From contig PWEO01000119.1 of NCBI GenBank assembly GCA_003553525.1, positions 1 to 50,311 of the forward strand: 50,311 nucleotides of DNA, written 5' to 3'. Below, piece after piece: positions 37,808 to 47,197 of the stretch; the first letter of the stretch is position 1; each line of letters begins with the position of its first letter. This stretch comes from Clostridiaceae bacterium. Its GTDB lineage: Bacteria > Bacillota > Clostridia > Peptostreptococcales > T1SED10-28. The notes beneath the pieces are model-generated. The model was not told where the DNA came from. It was given only the letters and a program-made list of their open reading frames with translations, and made no database searches. The position numbers and the translations under genes were made by a program.

Positions 37808-40675
37808 TTAATTTTCAGGTTCTTCAAGATCTTCCTCGTCATTCTCAAGATCTTCATCCTCTGAATTCCCGTATTCTTGAGTCTCATTCATTCCTAAATA
37901 TTCCGCCACAATTTCTCTGAAAATCGGTGCTGAGTACCCACCGGTTCCTCCTTGGTGAATAACGACTGCAACAGCAATTTCCGGGTCCTCATAAGGGGCA
38001 AATCCGATAAACCAGGAGTAATTATCATAATCCTCTTTAAATTGATCCAACTCTTGATTCCCGATATTAGAATTTAATGCCTTGATTGCTTCTCTCATGG
38101 CGAATCCTTCATCCAAAAGTCTAAGCTGGTTCGGGTTAGCATCTCTTAATTCTTCCATTTTTCCATAAACTTGTTCTTCGGTTACACGAAAACGGCTTAG
38201 ATGATCCAGAAGATACTCTACTTCATCCGGCGGTGGAATTTTACCTGTTAACTGAGCTGTACCGGTTTTACCAGCAACCTTTAATGGGAAGTCTTGAAAA
38301 TATCTCCAAGGAGTTCCTTCTTCCGTGGTCCTAAGCATCCCCTCGTTAATTATGTCAAGATGACGGGGGTTATTTAGTTCCAATTGGTTAAGTATCGCTG
38401 GTTCTTTTTTTTCATATTCTCCCGTCAACGGATCTTCTATTCCATCAATTACAGAAACTTTATACCTAGTTCCGCCATTCGCAAGAATTGCCATGAAATT
38501 GGCCATTTGAATCGGAGTGTATTGGTGCTCCCCTTGACCTATAGAAAGATTTAGTACGTCCATCTCTGTCCAGTATGCCTGATTAAAATAGCTATACTTA
38601 ATGATATCCACCCAGCCTTCACCGTTGTCAATTTTTTCAATGTATTCTCTTTTTATACCGATTTCCAGTAAACGGTTATACAGCTCTCCTCTGGAAGGAT
38701 TTTCATCGGTCCATGAGATAATCTGATCAATTATCTCTTCCCTTGGATCTTCGGAAAGATCCACAATTTCCGGATCTAAATGTTCCATGCGTAAATCATT
38801 AAAGAGTTTCCATCGAAGAGAACGTTCAATACCTCTGGTTTTGGACTCTTCGCTGGGGATTATACCAGATCTTTCTCTCGGTACTCTAATTTCAATTCCC
38901 GACGCCTCATTGAGCCCAAGTTCTTTGGAAAACTCCAACATCTGACCCACACTCATACTAAAGGGCAGTGCTCGTTCCCTAGAATAGTCCCAATTATTAA
39001 GTACTGATGCAAAATAAATATTATTGGAATCCGCAATGGCCTCTACTAGATTTTGACTTCCCAGCAACCCTCTATTCTGATTCCAAAGCCAGTTACCAAA
39101 AATCTGATTGCCATCTCTCCCCAATTCTATATAGCCGGTATCACGCATACGATAATTGGGATCGAGTCCATGTTCCAGGGCAGCAAGTCCCACAACCATT
39201 TTATACACGGATCCGGGCTGTACCGCAGAGCTCAAGGCCGTATTTCGCAATGGAGCCGGCGAAAGACTGTTATTCGGATTTTCCGGCTGCAGTGATTGCC
39301 AGTCTTCACTGCTGATACCCGTTGTAAATAGATTCGGGTCAAAGTCCGGATAATTTGCCATTGCCAAGACTTTTCCTGTTTTTACATCCAGTACAACTGC
39401 TGATCCACTTTGGGCTTTATCATAAATCCTACCCTGAGTATTTTGAAAGGTGTCTGTCCCCCAGGCAGTTTCATAGGTCCCTCCCCGTTGGATGGTATTG
39501 ATTACCTCTTCTAATATATCTTCCGTTTTTCTCTGTAAATTTTTATCAATGCTAGTATGAATATTTTTACCGGGGATCGGATTTATGGTTTCAAGGGTCT
39601 CTTGTCTGCGCCCTCTAGAATCCACTAAAACCTCTTCTAACCCTCGTTTCCCTTGAAGATCAAGCTCAAAAGCATGTTCAAGCCCGACTTTACCAATGAT
39701 ATCACTTTTTTCATAGCCTAATTCATCAACATAATTCTCAATCTCTGTTTCCGTTGCGATTCTACCCACGTGGCCGATAATATGAGATGCTAAGGACTCA
39801 TTGGGATAATGCCGGATAGGTTCTATTACTATGTTCACACCGGGGAATCTATGAATACGTTCTTCAATAGCAATAACCGATTCCTTGCTAATATCTTCCA
39901 TAATTGTAACCGGCTGATATTGAAAATAAGACCCTTGCCGTTGAATCTGATCTCTAAGTATCATTATATCTCGGGCCTCTTCATTAGAAAGCTGATCATC
40001 AAGGTCAAAAACTTCCTTTCGAATATATTCAAAAGACTCTTCTGCACTCAAATCATAATCAGTAATCCCGTAGTTGCCCATCCATCGCTCTTTATGCAAT
40101 TCTTCCCGAAATTTCCAGCTACTGATGGATATCGGAACCGAAATTTCAGTTGCTTCACGAATAAAATATTGTTGTGCATCGCCATCATCAAGATCTTCTA
40201 TTCCGTATCGATATTTAAGGACTTCGAAGGCTTCTTTCGCATTTTCCGTTTCCTCTAAATCATATCGTTCTTTCCATTGGTCCACGTTTTGATCGTAAAT
40301 AAAGTAAGGTTTCCTATCCTCATTAAAAACAATTGGAAAATCATCTTCTTCTAGATCTTCATTTTTTCGAAGAATTCTCATCAATTCAAATGCAAGTTCA
40401 TTGATATCCGTATCCACAGTTTCGTTTCTCATAATTTGGATATTGTAACTGGGATTGTTCCCTGCCAAAATTTCTCCATCCCGCGAATAAATTTCTCCTC
40501 GCGGAGCTGGTGTAGAAACAGTTTTCAATATACTGTTTGCAGCACGATTTCGATAAGTTTCCCCTTCCACAATCATTAAGCCCGCCAACCGAAAAATAAT
40601 TAATGCAAAAACTACTAAGATTGCTACCGTTAAAATTATATATCTTCGTGTGATTTTCTTATCCATTGTCATCAT
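37808..40675 (-). CDS. mrdA: Penicillin-binding protein 2 (elongation transpeptidase), unusually long
   Basis: Class B PBP that cross-links peptidoglycan in the elongation complex. 955 residues, well above the roughly 600-720 usual for the family. Features in order: N-terminal membrane helix (14-35), PBP dimerisation region with TPAPRGEIYSRDG, transpeptidase with SxxK at S489-K492 (PGSVYK), SNN at 550-552 and KTG at 803-805. Extra sequence lies around 95-250 in the N-terminal domain, between SNN and KTG (about 615-705) and after KTG (about 815-880). The tail is strongly acidic. Active-site residues are intact. Start is ATG 40675 or the ATG one codon later. Lies between mreD and minC. Confidence 0.93.
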   Translation of the reverse strand: MMTMDKKITRRYIILTVAILVVFALIIFRLAGLMIVEGETYRNRAANSILKTVSTPAPRGEIYSRDGEILAGNNPSYNIQIMRNETVDTDINELAFELMRILRKNEDLEEDDFPIVFNEDRKPYFIYDQNVDQWKERYDLEETENAKEAFEVLKYRYGIEDLDDGDAQQYFIREATEISVPISISSWKFREELHKERWMGNYGITDYDLSAEESFEYIRKEVFDLDDQLSNEEARDIMILRDQIQRQGSYFQYQPVTIMEDISKESVIAIEERIHRFPGVNIVIEPIRHYPNESLASHIIGHVGRIATETEIENYVDELGYEKSDIIGKVGLEHAFELDLQGKRGLEEVLVDSRGRRQETLETINPIPGKNIHTSIDKNLQRKTEDILEEVINTIQRGGTYETAWGTDTFQNTQGRIYDKAQSGSAVVLDVKTGKVLAMANYPDFDPNLFTTGISSEDWQSLQPENPNNSLSPAPLRNTALSSAVQPGSVYKMVVGLAALEHGLDPNYRMRDTGYIELGRDGNQIFGNWLWNQNRGLLGSQNLVEAIADSNNIYFASVLNNWDYSRERALPFSMSVGQMLEFSKELGLNEASGIEIRVPRERSGIIPSEESKTRGIERSLRWKLFNDLRMEHLDPEIVDLSEDPREEIIDQIISWTDENPSRGELYNRLLEIGIKREYIEKIDNGEGWVDIIKYSYFNQAYWTEMDVLNLSIGQGEHQYTPIQMANFMAILANGGTRYKVSVIDGIEDPLTGEYEKKEPAILNQLELNNPRHLDIINEGMLRTTEEGTPWRYFQDFPLKVAGKTGTAQLTGKIPPPDEVEYLLDHLSRFRVTEEQVYGKMEELRDANPNQLRLLDEGFAMREAIKALNSNIGNQELDQFKEDYDNYSWFIGFAPYEDPEIAVAVVIHQGGTGGYSAPIFREIVAEYLGMNETQEYGNSEDEDLENDEEDLEEPEN

Positions 40676-40688
40676 TAATCACCTGGCC

Positions 40689-41186
40689 TTAGTATTTTAC
40701 TTCTTTAATTCTTCTATTATAGAACTTCCCAAACAAAGTGTATATCAACAACATAAAAACGCTGTTATATCCAATTTCAATAAAAGTATTCAAACTAAAA
40801 TAATGAGCGAGTCTCACCGTATAACCCAATAAATAAACAAAAAACAAACTAAAAAAGTTATATATCAGAATGGAAGCAATCCCCAGTAATATAGGAGTTA
40901 AATAACTCTCCTTTACCATTTCTTCTTGAATAATGGAAATACCATAAGCAATCAGTAAAAATATAAATGTATTCAACCCGATAAACACCCCTGTTACAGT
41001 ATCTAAAAGCAGTCCCGTATAAAGGGCATATAAAAGACTCTCCCTGGGTTTCATATAAACACTGATAGCGATGATAAGCATCAGACTGGTGTTCAATGTT
41101 GTCCCATTAATAGTTGTAATATTTAATATCGTAGTTTGAAGTATAATATTTATTGTTAGAATTCCAAGTATTATTATTCTATTCAT
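40689..41186 (-). CDS. mreD: Rod shape-determining protein MreD
   Basis: 165 residues, five to six hydrophobic membrane segments, consistent with MreD, the integral membrane part of the elongation complex. Sequence is poorly conserved in this family; the call rests on size, hydrophobicity and its place between mreC and the PBP2 gene. Confidence 0.9.
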   Translation of the reverse strand: MNRIIILGILTINIILQTTILNITTINGTTLNTSLMLIIAISVYMKPRESLLYALYTGLLLDTVTGVFIGLNTFIFLLIAYGISIIQEEMVKESYLTPILLGIASILIYNFFSLFFVYLLGYTVRLAHYFSLNTFIEIGYNSVFMLLIYTLFGKFYNRRIKEVKY

Positions 41187-41214
41187 AATATCTCCTTTAA
41201 TAGATGGAGAAAGC

Positions 41215-42066
41215 TTAATTCATATCCTCCAGACCTAATATTAAAACGCGGTTAATTTTTTGAAAATCTACCGCGGGCTGAACCGTAACGGCATCTAACA
41301 GTTGTTCTCTTGATTTTCCAATTTCTGTTACTTCTCCTATTAAAATTCCCTCTGGAAAAATTCCTTGTCCTGAAGTAACGAGTTGATCCCCTTTTTGTAT
41401 TTCCATTCTCGGGTCAAAGAGGTATCCTTCCAATTCTTCTGTGGCACTGCCTTGTACAATTCCTTCCACATTAGCATCCCGAAGTACTTTAAAGCTGACG
41501 GAACTGTTACTGTCAGAAATGGACATTACCCTTGCCCAATTGTCTCCCGCTTCGATAATTCGACCTACTAATCCTCTTTCGCTGAGTACCACACTGTCGA
41601 GATTAATGCCATGATTTTCGCCGGCATTAATTGTGAATACATTAAACCAGTCCGCATTGGACTTGGAAATAATGCGGGCAGAGATTGGTTCACCGTGGGC
41701 TTCAGCCGATACATAATTCAAAGCTTCTTGCAGACCTCGAAGTTCTTCCAACTCGCTCTCTGAAAGGCGGGATTGAATAATCTCCTGTTCTTTATCGATT
41801 AATTTTTGTTGAAGTTCTTGATTTTGTTGATTCAGTTGGGCAAAATTGGCAATATCATATACCCGGTCCTGCACAGCATGAATAGGAGTCATTACAGCAC
41901 GCTGGATGGGAGTCACAATATTTCCCACCCATCTTTCTACCACACTGACTTGCTCTCTATCTCCTGAGGTAATACCCATAAAGATTACCATAAGAATTAA
42001 AAGAACCGTGGTTATTATTGCTATTTTTCTATTTAGAAAAGGTTTGCTCATTGTTGTCACCATCAC
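41215..42066 (-). CDS. mreC: Rod shape-determining protein MreC
   Basis: 283 residues. N-terminal membrane anchor (IAIITTVLLILMVIFMGIT), coiled coil (NQQNQELQQKLIDKEQEI), then beta domains with ISKSNADWFNVFTINAGENHG and VVLSERGLVGRI. Links the wall synthases to the cytoskeleton. The frame begins at a GTG (42066) and has further ATGs at 42063 and 42051; it overlaps the end of maf by up to 38 bases. mreB, normally just upstream, is absent here. Confidence 0.95.
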   Translation of the reverse strand: MMVTTMSKPFLNRKIAIITTVLLILMVIFMGITSGDREQVSVVERWVGNIVTPIQRAVMTPIHAVQDRVYDIANFAQLNQQNQELQQKLIDKEQEIIQSRLSESELEELRGLQEALNYVSAEAHGEPISARIISKSNADWFNVFTINAGENHGINLDSVVLSERGLVGRIIEAGDNWARVMSISDSNSSVSFKVLRDANVEGIVQGSATEELEGYLFDPRMEIQKGDQLVTSGQGIFPEGILIGEVTEIGKSREQLLDAVTVQPAVDFQKINRVLILGLEDMN

Positions 42067-42709
42067 TTCTTAATTTTCTAATCGCGTTTTCATGTTTTTT
42101 AATTAATGTCTTTGTTGAGATTTCTCTATTATAGTATATTTTGAAGTACTCTAGAAATTTTGCAACAGAAATACCCATAACATTAAAATAATCACCTTCA
42201 ATATTTTCAATTAACCAGTCTCCGTTATTTTGGATTCCGTAGGCACCCGCTTTATCCAAATACACATTTTTATCAAGATATTCAAGGATCACTTCTTCCT
42301 TAAGCTCCTTAAAGTTTACTATAGTTATACTCGCTGCCTCATAATAGGATCCTCTATTATTATCAATAATTACGGTTGCAGTTATGACTTCATGCTTATT
42401 GCCCGACAATTTATTGAGCATTTCGATCGCTTCTTTACGATTTTTAGGTTTTCCTAAGATCTCTTCACCTAAACAAACAGCTGTATCAGAAGCAATTATA
42501 ATATCTTTTGAATCTTTCATATCGATTTGTACGACAACAGCCTTAGCTTTTTTTCTTGCAATGCTGATAATCTTCTCTTCCAATGTGCGACTGTCGGGAT
42601 CACTAGTTTCCTCAATATTACTATGAAAAACCTGTATCTGAAATCCCAAATCTTGGAGTATTTCTTTTCTTCTGGGAGATTTCGAAGCCAGAATAAGAGG
42701 AGGATTCAT
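42029..42709 (-). CDS. maf: Maf-family nucleoside triphosphate pyrophosphatase
   Basis: 226 residues. House-cleaning phosphatase of dTTP/UTP and modified nucleotides. The Maf signature ASKSPRRKEIL is at the N-terminus, with IASDTAVCLG and KAGAYGIQ later. The C-terminal tail beyond GDYFNVMGISVAKFLEYF is about 35 residues longer than usual and runs into mreC. Confidence 0.95.
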   Translation of the reverse strand: MNPPLILASKSPRRKEILQDLGFQIQVFHSNIEETSDPDSRTLEEKIISIARKKAKAVVVQIDMKDSKDIIIASDTAVCLGEEILGKPKNRKEAIEMLNKLSGNKHEVITATVIIDNNRGSYYEAASITIVNFKELKEEVILEYLDKNVYLDKAGAYGIQNNGDWLIENIEGDYFNVMGISVAKFLEYFKIYYNREISTKTLIKKHENAIRKLRSDGDNNEQTFSK

Positions 42710-42724
42710 TATTTAGCACCTCAT

Positions 42725-43252
42725 TTATGAGTATTTCGTTAAATTCACGGTTACAGTATTCTTGATTTTAGACAAGGTCAAATGAGATGTTAGTCCTATA
42801 AATATCCCTGTAAGAATACTGGCAAACATTAAAATTGGTAGATAAATAAAAATTCGTATATTGTTAATAATCAATGCAGCTACCAATAGCTGTGCAATAT
42901 TATGGGCAAGGGCTCCAAAAACGCTTACTCCGATTAAACTGAACTGGCGCTTAAAGTATTTGTAAATAAACCACATAGCCAATGTGCTAAGAAAGGCTCC
43001 AGCCATACTATAAAACATGGAAGTAACCGCTCCGGTTGCTAAACCGCCTAAAAAAGATCTTAAAATATTAACGGTTAAAGCACTTTTCAGTCCTAATATT
43101 ACTAAGGTTATTAAACCAATAATGTTAGCCAAACCTAGTTTTGCACCAGGTGCAAGGCCAACAAAAGGATTCGGAATAAAACCTTCAATAATATGCAGTG
43201 CTAATCCAAGGGACACCAGAATTGCTAAATAAATCATTTTTTTTAATTTCAT
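42725..43252 (-). CDS. Gx transporter family membrane protein
   Basis: 175 residues, about six membrane helices rich in glycine (for example GLAPGAKLGLANIIGLITLVI and RSFLGGLATGAVTSMFYSM). This family was once annotated as heptaprenyl diphosphate synthase component I and is often linked to Rnf and FMN-related genes. Substrate unknown. It lies between rnfB and maf with its own promoter after the rnf terminator. Confidence 0.85.
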   Translation of the reverse strand: MKLKKMIYLAILVSLGLALHIIEGFIPNPFVGLAPGAKLGLANIIGLITLVILGLKSALTVNILRSFLGGLATGAVTSMFYSMAGAFLSTLAMWFIYKYFKRQFSLIGVSVFGALAHNIAQLLVAALIINNIRIFIYLPILMFASILTGIFIGLTSHLTLSKIKNTVTVNLTKYS

Positions 43253-43338
43253 TCATCCTCACTCGTTTCTTTACTGATCTTATTTATAGTTCAACAGACC
43301 TACTTAAAGGTATTTATTTCTATTATGAATACATTAAG

Positions 43339-43367
43339 ATTTTAACACTTTCAACCATACCTTACAA
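43339..43367 (-). promoter_or_regulatory. Probable sigma-A promoter of the Gx-maf-mre-min unit
   Basis: TTGTAA (43362-43367) and TAAAAT (43339-43344) on the minus strand with a 17-base spacer, between the rnfB hairpin and the Gx transporter gene. Confidence 0.55.
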
Positions 43368-43397
43368 GCTAATTTTATATAAAAGAATCATCAGAAA

Positions 43398-43438
43398 CCC
43401 CTTGCCATAATGAAAAACTGCTGCATTATGGCAAGGGG
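43398..43438 (-). terminator. Perfect 15-bp hairpin at the end of the rnf operon
   Basis: CCCCTTGCCATAATG (43398-43412) pairs fully with 43424-43438 around an 11-base loop. The following U-run on the minus strand is short (TTT), so it could act as a terminator or as an mRNA-stabilising 3' hairpin. Confidence 0.7.
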
Positions 43439-43458
43439 CTCTTAAAGGTTTCTAAGGT

Positions 43459-44451
43459 CTATTTTCTTTTTTTCATTTCAATTGCATCTTTAGGACATTT
43501 TTCAGCGCATATACTGCATCCAATACATTTGTCTTCAAGAACCAAGTGTTTTTCTTTTACCTCTCCTTCGATGGCATCCACCGGACAGGCTTTCGCACAG
43601 ATGTTGCACTTGATACATTTATTTTGAATAATTTCCGCTTTTTTTCTTTTATTAATATCTCCTTCTATGGCCTGGGTGGGACATTTTTCAACACAAACAT
43701 GACAGTTGGTACATTTGTCATAGTCGATAAAGGCCAGATTGTTCTCAAAGTCAATAGCATCAAATGGACAGGCTTTAACGCAGATTTGACAACCGATACA
43801 TCCGACGTCACATTTTTGTCGGACGACCTTTCCTTTTTCTTCATTCTTACATGTGATCACGACTTCCTGACTTTCAGGAACCATATCGATTACATCTTTC
43901 GGACATACTTTTACACACTTTTCGCAACTTATACAAAGGTCCGGATCAACTTTTGCAATTCTATTATCTGTAATATGAATAGCATCCACAGGACACTCTC
44001 TCACACAGGTTGCAAGACCAAGACATCCAAAGTTACAGGACTTGCTACCGCCGTTAAATTTACTGGCAGCTTTACAGTCAATAATACCCTGATAATCAAA
44101 ATCTTCTTTCGCTTTCTTGTTATCCGCATTGCAAATAACCTTAGCCACCTGCCGCTCTCCTACATTTGCTTCAACACCCATGACATCAGCTACCGCCTCG
44201 GCTGTTGATTTCCCTCCAACCGGACAGCCATCCACTGAAGCAACTTCTTCGACAACAGCTTTAGCAAAACTTGAACAACCCGGGTATCCACAGGCCCCGC
44301 AATTAAGACCAGGAAGGGCGTCATTAACTTCTTGAACCAGGGGATCCAGTTTTACTGAAAATTTTTGTGATGCAAAAGCCAGTCCGCCTCCAAAGATCAA
44401 TCCTAGTCCACCTAGACTTACTACGGGATATATTATATCACTGATATTCAT
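43459..44451 (-). CDS. rnfB: Rnf complex subunit RnfB (polyferredoxin)
   Basis: Entry point for electrons from reduced ferredoxin. 330 residues: one N-terminal membrane anchor, a CGACGYPGC cluster site, then ferredoxin-like CxxCxxCxxxCP repeats ([60 protein letters not shown]), for about six or seven [4Fe-4S] clusters. This long form is typical of Clostridia and Acetobacterium. Last gene of rnfCDGEAB. Confidence 0.97.
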   Translation of the reverse strand: MNISDIIYPVVSLGGLGLIFGGGLAFASQKFSVKLDPLVQEVNDALPGLNCGACGYPGCSSFAKAVVEEVASVDGCPVGGKSTAEAVADVMGVEANVGERQVAKVICNADNKKAKEDFDYQGIIDCKAASKFNGGSKSCNFGCLGLATCVRECPVDAIHITDNRIAKVDPDLCISCEKCVKVCPKDVIDMVPESQEVVITCKNEEKGKVVRQKCDVGCIGCQICVKACPFDAIDFENNLAFIDYDKCTNCHVCVEKCPTQAIEGDINKRKKAEIIQNKCIKCNICAKACPVDAIEGEVKEKHLVLEDKCIGCSICAEKCPKDAIEMKKRK

Positions 44452-44463
44452 AAAATCACCTCT

Positions 44464-45054
44464 CTACACTAGACCGGAGAAACCTAGAAATGCTAATGAC
44501 ATCAATCCTGCTGTAAGTAGGGCGATTGGAAATCCTTTAAAAGGTTCCGGTACATTTGCAATCTCCAATTTTTCTCGAATGGCAGCGAATAATACAATGG
44601 CCAAGGAGAAACCTACCGCAGCACCAATAGCATGAACAATGGTTTCAACGATGTTATAATTTTCTTGAATATTTAATATTGTAAGACCTAATACTGCACA
44701 GTTTGTGGTAATCAGCGGTAGGAACACTCCCAGAGACTGATATAATGCGGGACTGGTTTTTTGAATCACCATTTCCACAAGTTGAACCAATGAAGCAATA
44801 ACTAAAATAAACATAATGGTTTGCATATACTGAAGTCCCAAAGGGTTCAATATATAGTTTTGCACTACAAAAGTGATTATTGAGGCTAAACTCATAACAA
44901 AAGTTACGGCCATCCCCATCCCGAAAGCAGTTTCCACTTGTTTTGAAACGCCCAAGAAAGGACATATTCCAAGAAATCTAGATAACACAAAGTTGTTTAC
45001 TAAAATAGCACTTACAAGAATTGCAAATAACGATGAAACTGATAAATCTAGCAT
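44464..45054 (-). CDS. rnfA: Rnf complex subunit RnfA
   Basis: 196 residues, six membrane helices; homologue of NqrE with the conserved [13 protein letters not shown] near residues 26-38. Forms the inverted-repeat pair with RnfE around an intramembrane iron-sulfur site. ATG preceded by TAGGAGG. Confidence 0.97.
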   Translation of the reverse strand: MLDLSVSSLFAILVSAILVNNFVLSRFLGICPFLGVSKQVETAFGMGMAVTFVMSLASIITFVVQNYILNPLGLQYMQTIMFILVIASLVQLVEMVIQKTSPALYQSLGVFLPLITTNCAVLGLTILNIQENYNIVETIVHAIGAAVGFSLAIVLFAAIREKLEIANVPEPFKGFPIALLTAGLMSLAFLGFSGLV

Positions 45055-45070
45055 ATTCCTAACCTCCTAT

Positions 45071-45667
45071 CTATTTGATTCGTTTCAAAATCACTACATT
45101 GAAAAGTGCGGTTAACAAGCCTAAGGCTAAGAAAGCACCTGGAGGTTGGATCATAATTCCCATTGCAGGATAAGCCTCTCCTAATAAATCCACACCGAAA
45201 ATTGAACCGCTTCCAAATAACTCTCTTACTCCGCCTAAAACCACCAATGCTAAAGTGAATCCTAACCCCATGCTGATACCGTCAACTATCGAAGATGAAG
45301 TAGGATTTTTTGAAGCAAAGGATTCAGCTCGTCCTAAAATAAGACAGTTTACTACAATCAATGGAATAAAAATTCCTAAAGCATTATATAAATCGGGTAA
45401 ATAAGCATTCATGATCATACCAATCATGGTTACAAAAGTTGCAATAACAACAATAAAGCTTGGAATTCTTATTTTTGTCGGTATAAAATTTTTCATTAAA
45501 GCAATTACTGTATTTGAACCTAAAAGAACGGCAGTAGTAGCAAGACCCATGCCGAGTCCGTTGGTAGCGGTACCGGTGACAGCTAATACCGGACACATTC
45601 CCAGAAATTGAATGAATACCGGGTTTTCTCTTACAATACCATTTTTTACTATATTGCCCATGTTCAT
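45071..45667 (-). CDS. rnfE: Rnf complex subunit RnfE
   Basis: 198 residues, six membrane helices, with NPVFIQFLGMCPVLAVTG matching the RnfA motif. I start it at the ATG at 45667 with GGAGGTG at the right spacing; the open frame extends further upstream into rnfG but that extension overlaps rnfG and has no site. Homologue of NqrD. Confidence 0.96.
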   Translation of the reverse strand: MNMGNIVKNGIVRENPVFIQFLGMCPVLAVTGTATNGLGMGLATTAVLLGSNTVIALMKNFIPTKIRIPSFIVVIATFVTMIGMIMNAYLPDLYNALGIFIPLIVVNCLILGRAESFASKNPTSSSIVDGISMGLGFTLALVVLGGVRELFGSGSIFGVDLLGEAYPAMGIMIQPPGAFLALGLLTALFNVVILKRIK

Positions 45668-45683
45668 GTTAACACCTCCATCT

Positions 45684-46217
45684 CTAGTTTCTGAGTTCAC
45701 CTTCGAAAACATCGGTTGCTGCACTTACTCCGTTCACTACAGCATTTCTTGAAACAGTTGCACCGGAAAGTGCATCTACTTCCAGTTCCGAGTCAGAAGA
45801 TTGTCCTGCAAATTGTTCTTTGAAGTCTTCTTCCGTTATTCTGTCTCCTAGACCTGGAGTCTCTGTTTGACTTAATATTTCAATGCCAGTAATTTCTCCG
45901 TCCATGTTTATTCCGGTCAAAATCTCTATCGGACCGTCGTAACCGTTTGCTACTGTTTTTATTGTATAGCCGATTACATTCTCTCCCTCTAAAACTTCAT
46001 AGACTTCCTCCACAAGTTCGTAGGCCAGTACATCGCCATCGTCAACAACATTTGCATCATCTGAATCCGGGAAAAAGGTTTCAATGGCTTCCAGACTTTC
46101 TTCAATAGCTCTTTCTTCAATTATTTCCGCAGTCATAGAGTTTACTCCACCTAATATTAAACCTGCCACTGAGGTAATGACTAATAAAATCAAGCCTAAT
46201 TTAATAATCTCACGCAT
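45684..46217 (-). CDS. rnfG: Rnf complex subunit RnfG (FMN-binding)
   Basis: 177 residues: N-terminal membrane anchor (LGLILLVITSVAGLILGGV) and an extracytoplasmic FMN_bind domain. The flavinylation motif is LSGATVS near residues 153-159, where the Thr carries FMN. Overlaps rnfD by eight bases. Confidence 0.97.
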   Translation of the reverse strand: MREIIKLGLILLVITSVAGLILGGVNSMTAEIIEERAIEESLEAIETFFPDSDDANVVDDGDVLAYELVEEVYEVLEGENVIGYTIKTVANGYDGPIEILTGINMDGEITGIEILSQTETPGLGDRITEEDFKEQFAGQSSDSELEVDALSGATVSRNAVVNGVSAATDVFEGELRN

Positions 46218-47163
46218 TTTGCTTTTTCACCTCCCCAAACACTTTCGGAGCTGTATAACGGTCTATAAGTGGAACCATAGTATTCATAAGTAGTATTGAG
46301 AACCCTACCCCTTCAGCATAACCGCCGAACAATCGAATGGTAGCGGTCAAAATTCCACATCCCAGAGCAAAATAAATTCTTCCTCTTGGTGTAACCGGTG
46401 TTGAGGCATAATCCGTGGCCATATAAATAGCACCGATCATCAATGAACCGGAAAGTAAATGGAAAGTCATATATTGAATATCAAATCCGCTGTAAAGCAA
46501 GGTTGCAATGGCAACGGTTAAAATGTATACTCCTGGAATTTTGACAGTAATGACATTGCGATATACTAAATAAATTCCTCCGATAATTAATAAGAGGGCC
46601 GAAGTTTCACCCATACTTCCACTAACATTACCAATCAAAAGATCAACAAAGCTTGGAGCTCCTTGCTGAATCGCGGTAAAGTCTTTAACATAGGTTAGTG
46701 GTGTAGCCGTGGATACTGCATCTACTCCCGGTTCTACCCATCCGGTCATTCGATCTGCATAGGAAATAGTCAGCATGATTCTTGCGGCTAACGCAGGATT
46801 CATGAAGTTTTGCCCCACGCCACCGAATAATTGTTTTACAATTCCTATAGCAAAGACTGATCCTAAAACCGGTAACCACAAAGGAACGGTTGCCGGTAAA
46901 TTTAATGCCAGCAACATTCCTGTTACTAAGGCACTACCATCATGAATTGTTACAGGCACTCTTCTGATTTTTTGAACCACAATTTCTGTTACCAGACAAG
47001 AAATGATACTAATTAGTAGAATCATTGCAGCTGGTGCTTTAAAAAAATATATTGAAGCAATTGTTGCCGGTATCAAGGCAATGGCAACATCAAACATGAT
47101 TTTTTGAATCGAGGTATCTTCTCTTAGATGTGGAGAAGAAGATACAATTAATCGATCACTCAT
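46210..47163 (-). CDS. rnfD: Rnf complex subunit RnfD
   Basis: 317 residues, about ten membrane helices; carries a second covalent FMN on the Thr of STATPL (DAVSTATPLTY). Homologue of NqrB and thought to be part of the ion path. The N-terminus SSSPHLREDTSIQKIM is typical. Confidence 0.97.
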   Translation of the reverse strand: MSDRLIVSSSPHLREDTSIQKIMFDVAIALIPATIASIYFFKAPAAMILLISIISCLVTEIVVQKIRRVPVTIHDGSALVTGMLLALNLPATVPLWLPVLGSVFAIGIVKQLFGGVGQNFMNPALAARIMLTISYADRMTGWVEPGVDAVSTATPLTYVKDFTAIQQGAPSFVDLLIGNVSGSMGETSALLLIIGGIYLVYRNVITVKIPGVYILTVAIATLLYSGFDIQYMTFHLLSGSLMIGAIYMATDYASTPVTPRGRIYFALGCGILTATIRLFGGYAEGVGFSILLMNTMVPLIDRYTAPKVFGEVKKQNA

Positions 47164-47197
47164 TGATTTCCCTCCTTATACGATCTATCGTATTTCT

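Noticed and set aside
39809-40258. 149-residue plus-strand frame opposite the PBP2 gene
   Set aside because: Lies within a strongly supported coding sequence on the other strand; no start signals.
43546-44208. 220-residue open frame on the plus strand opposite rnfB
   Set aside because: Antisense shadow of the Cys-rich rnfB gene; no ribosome site and unusual composition.
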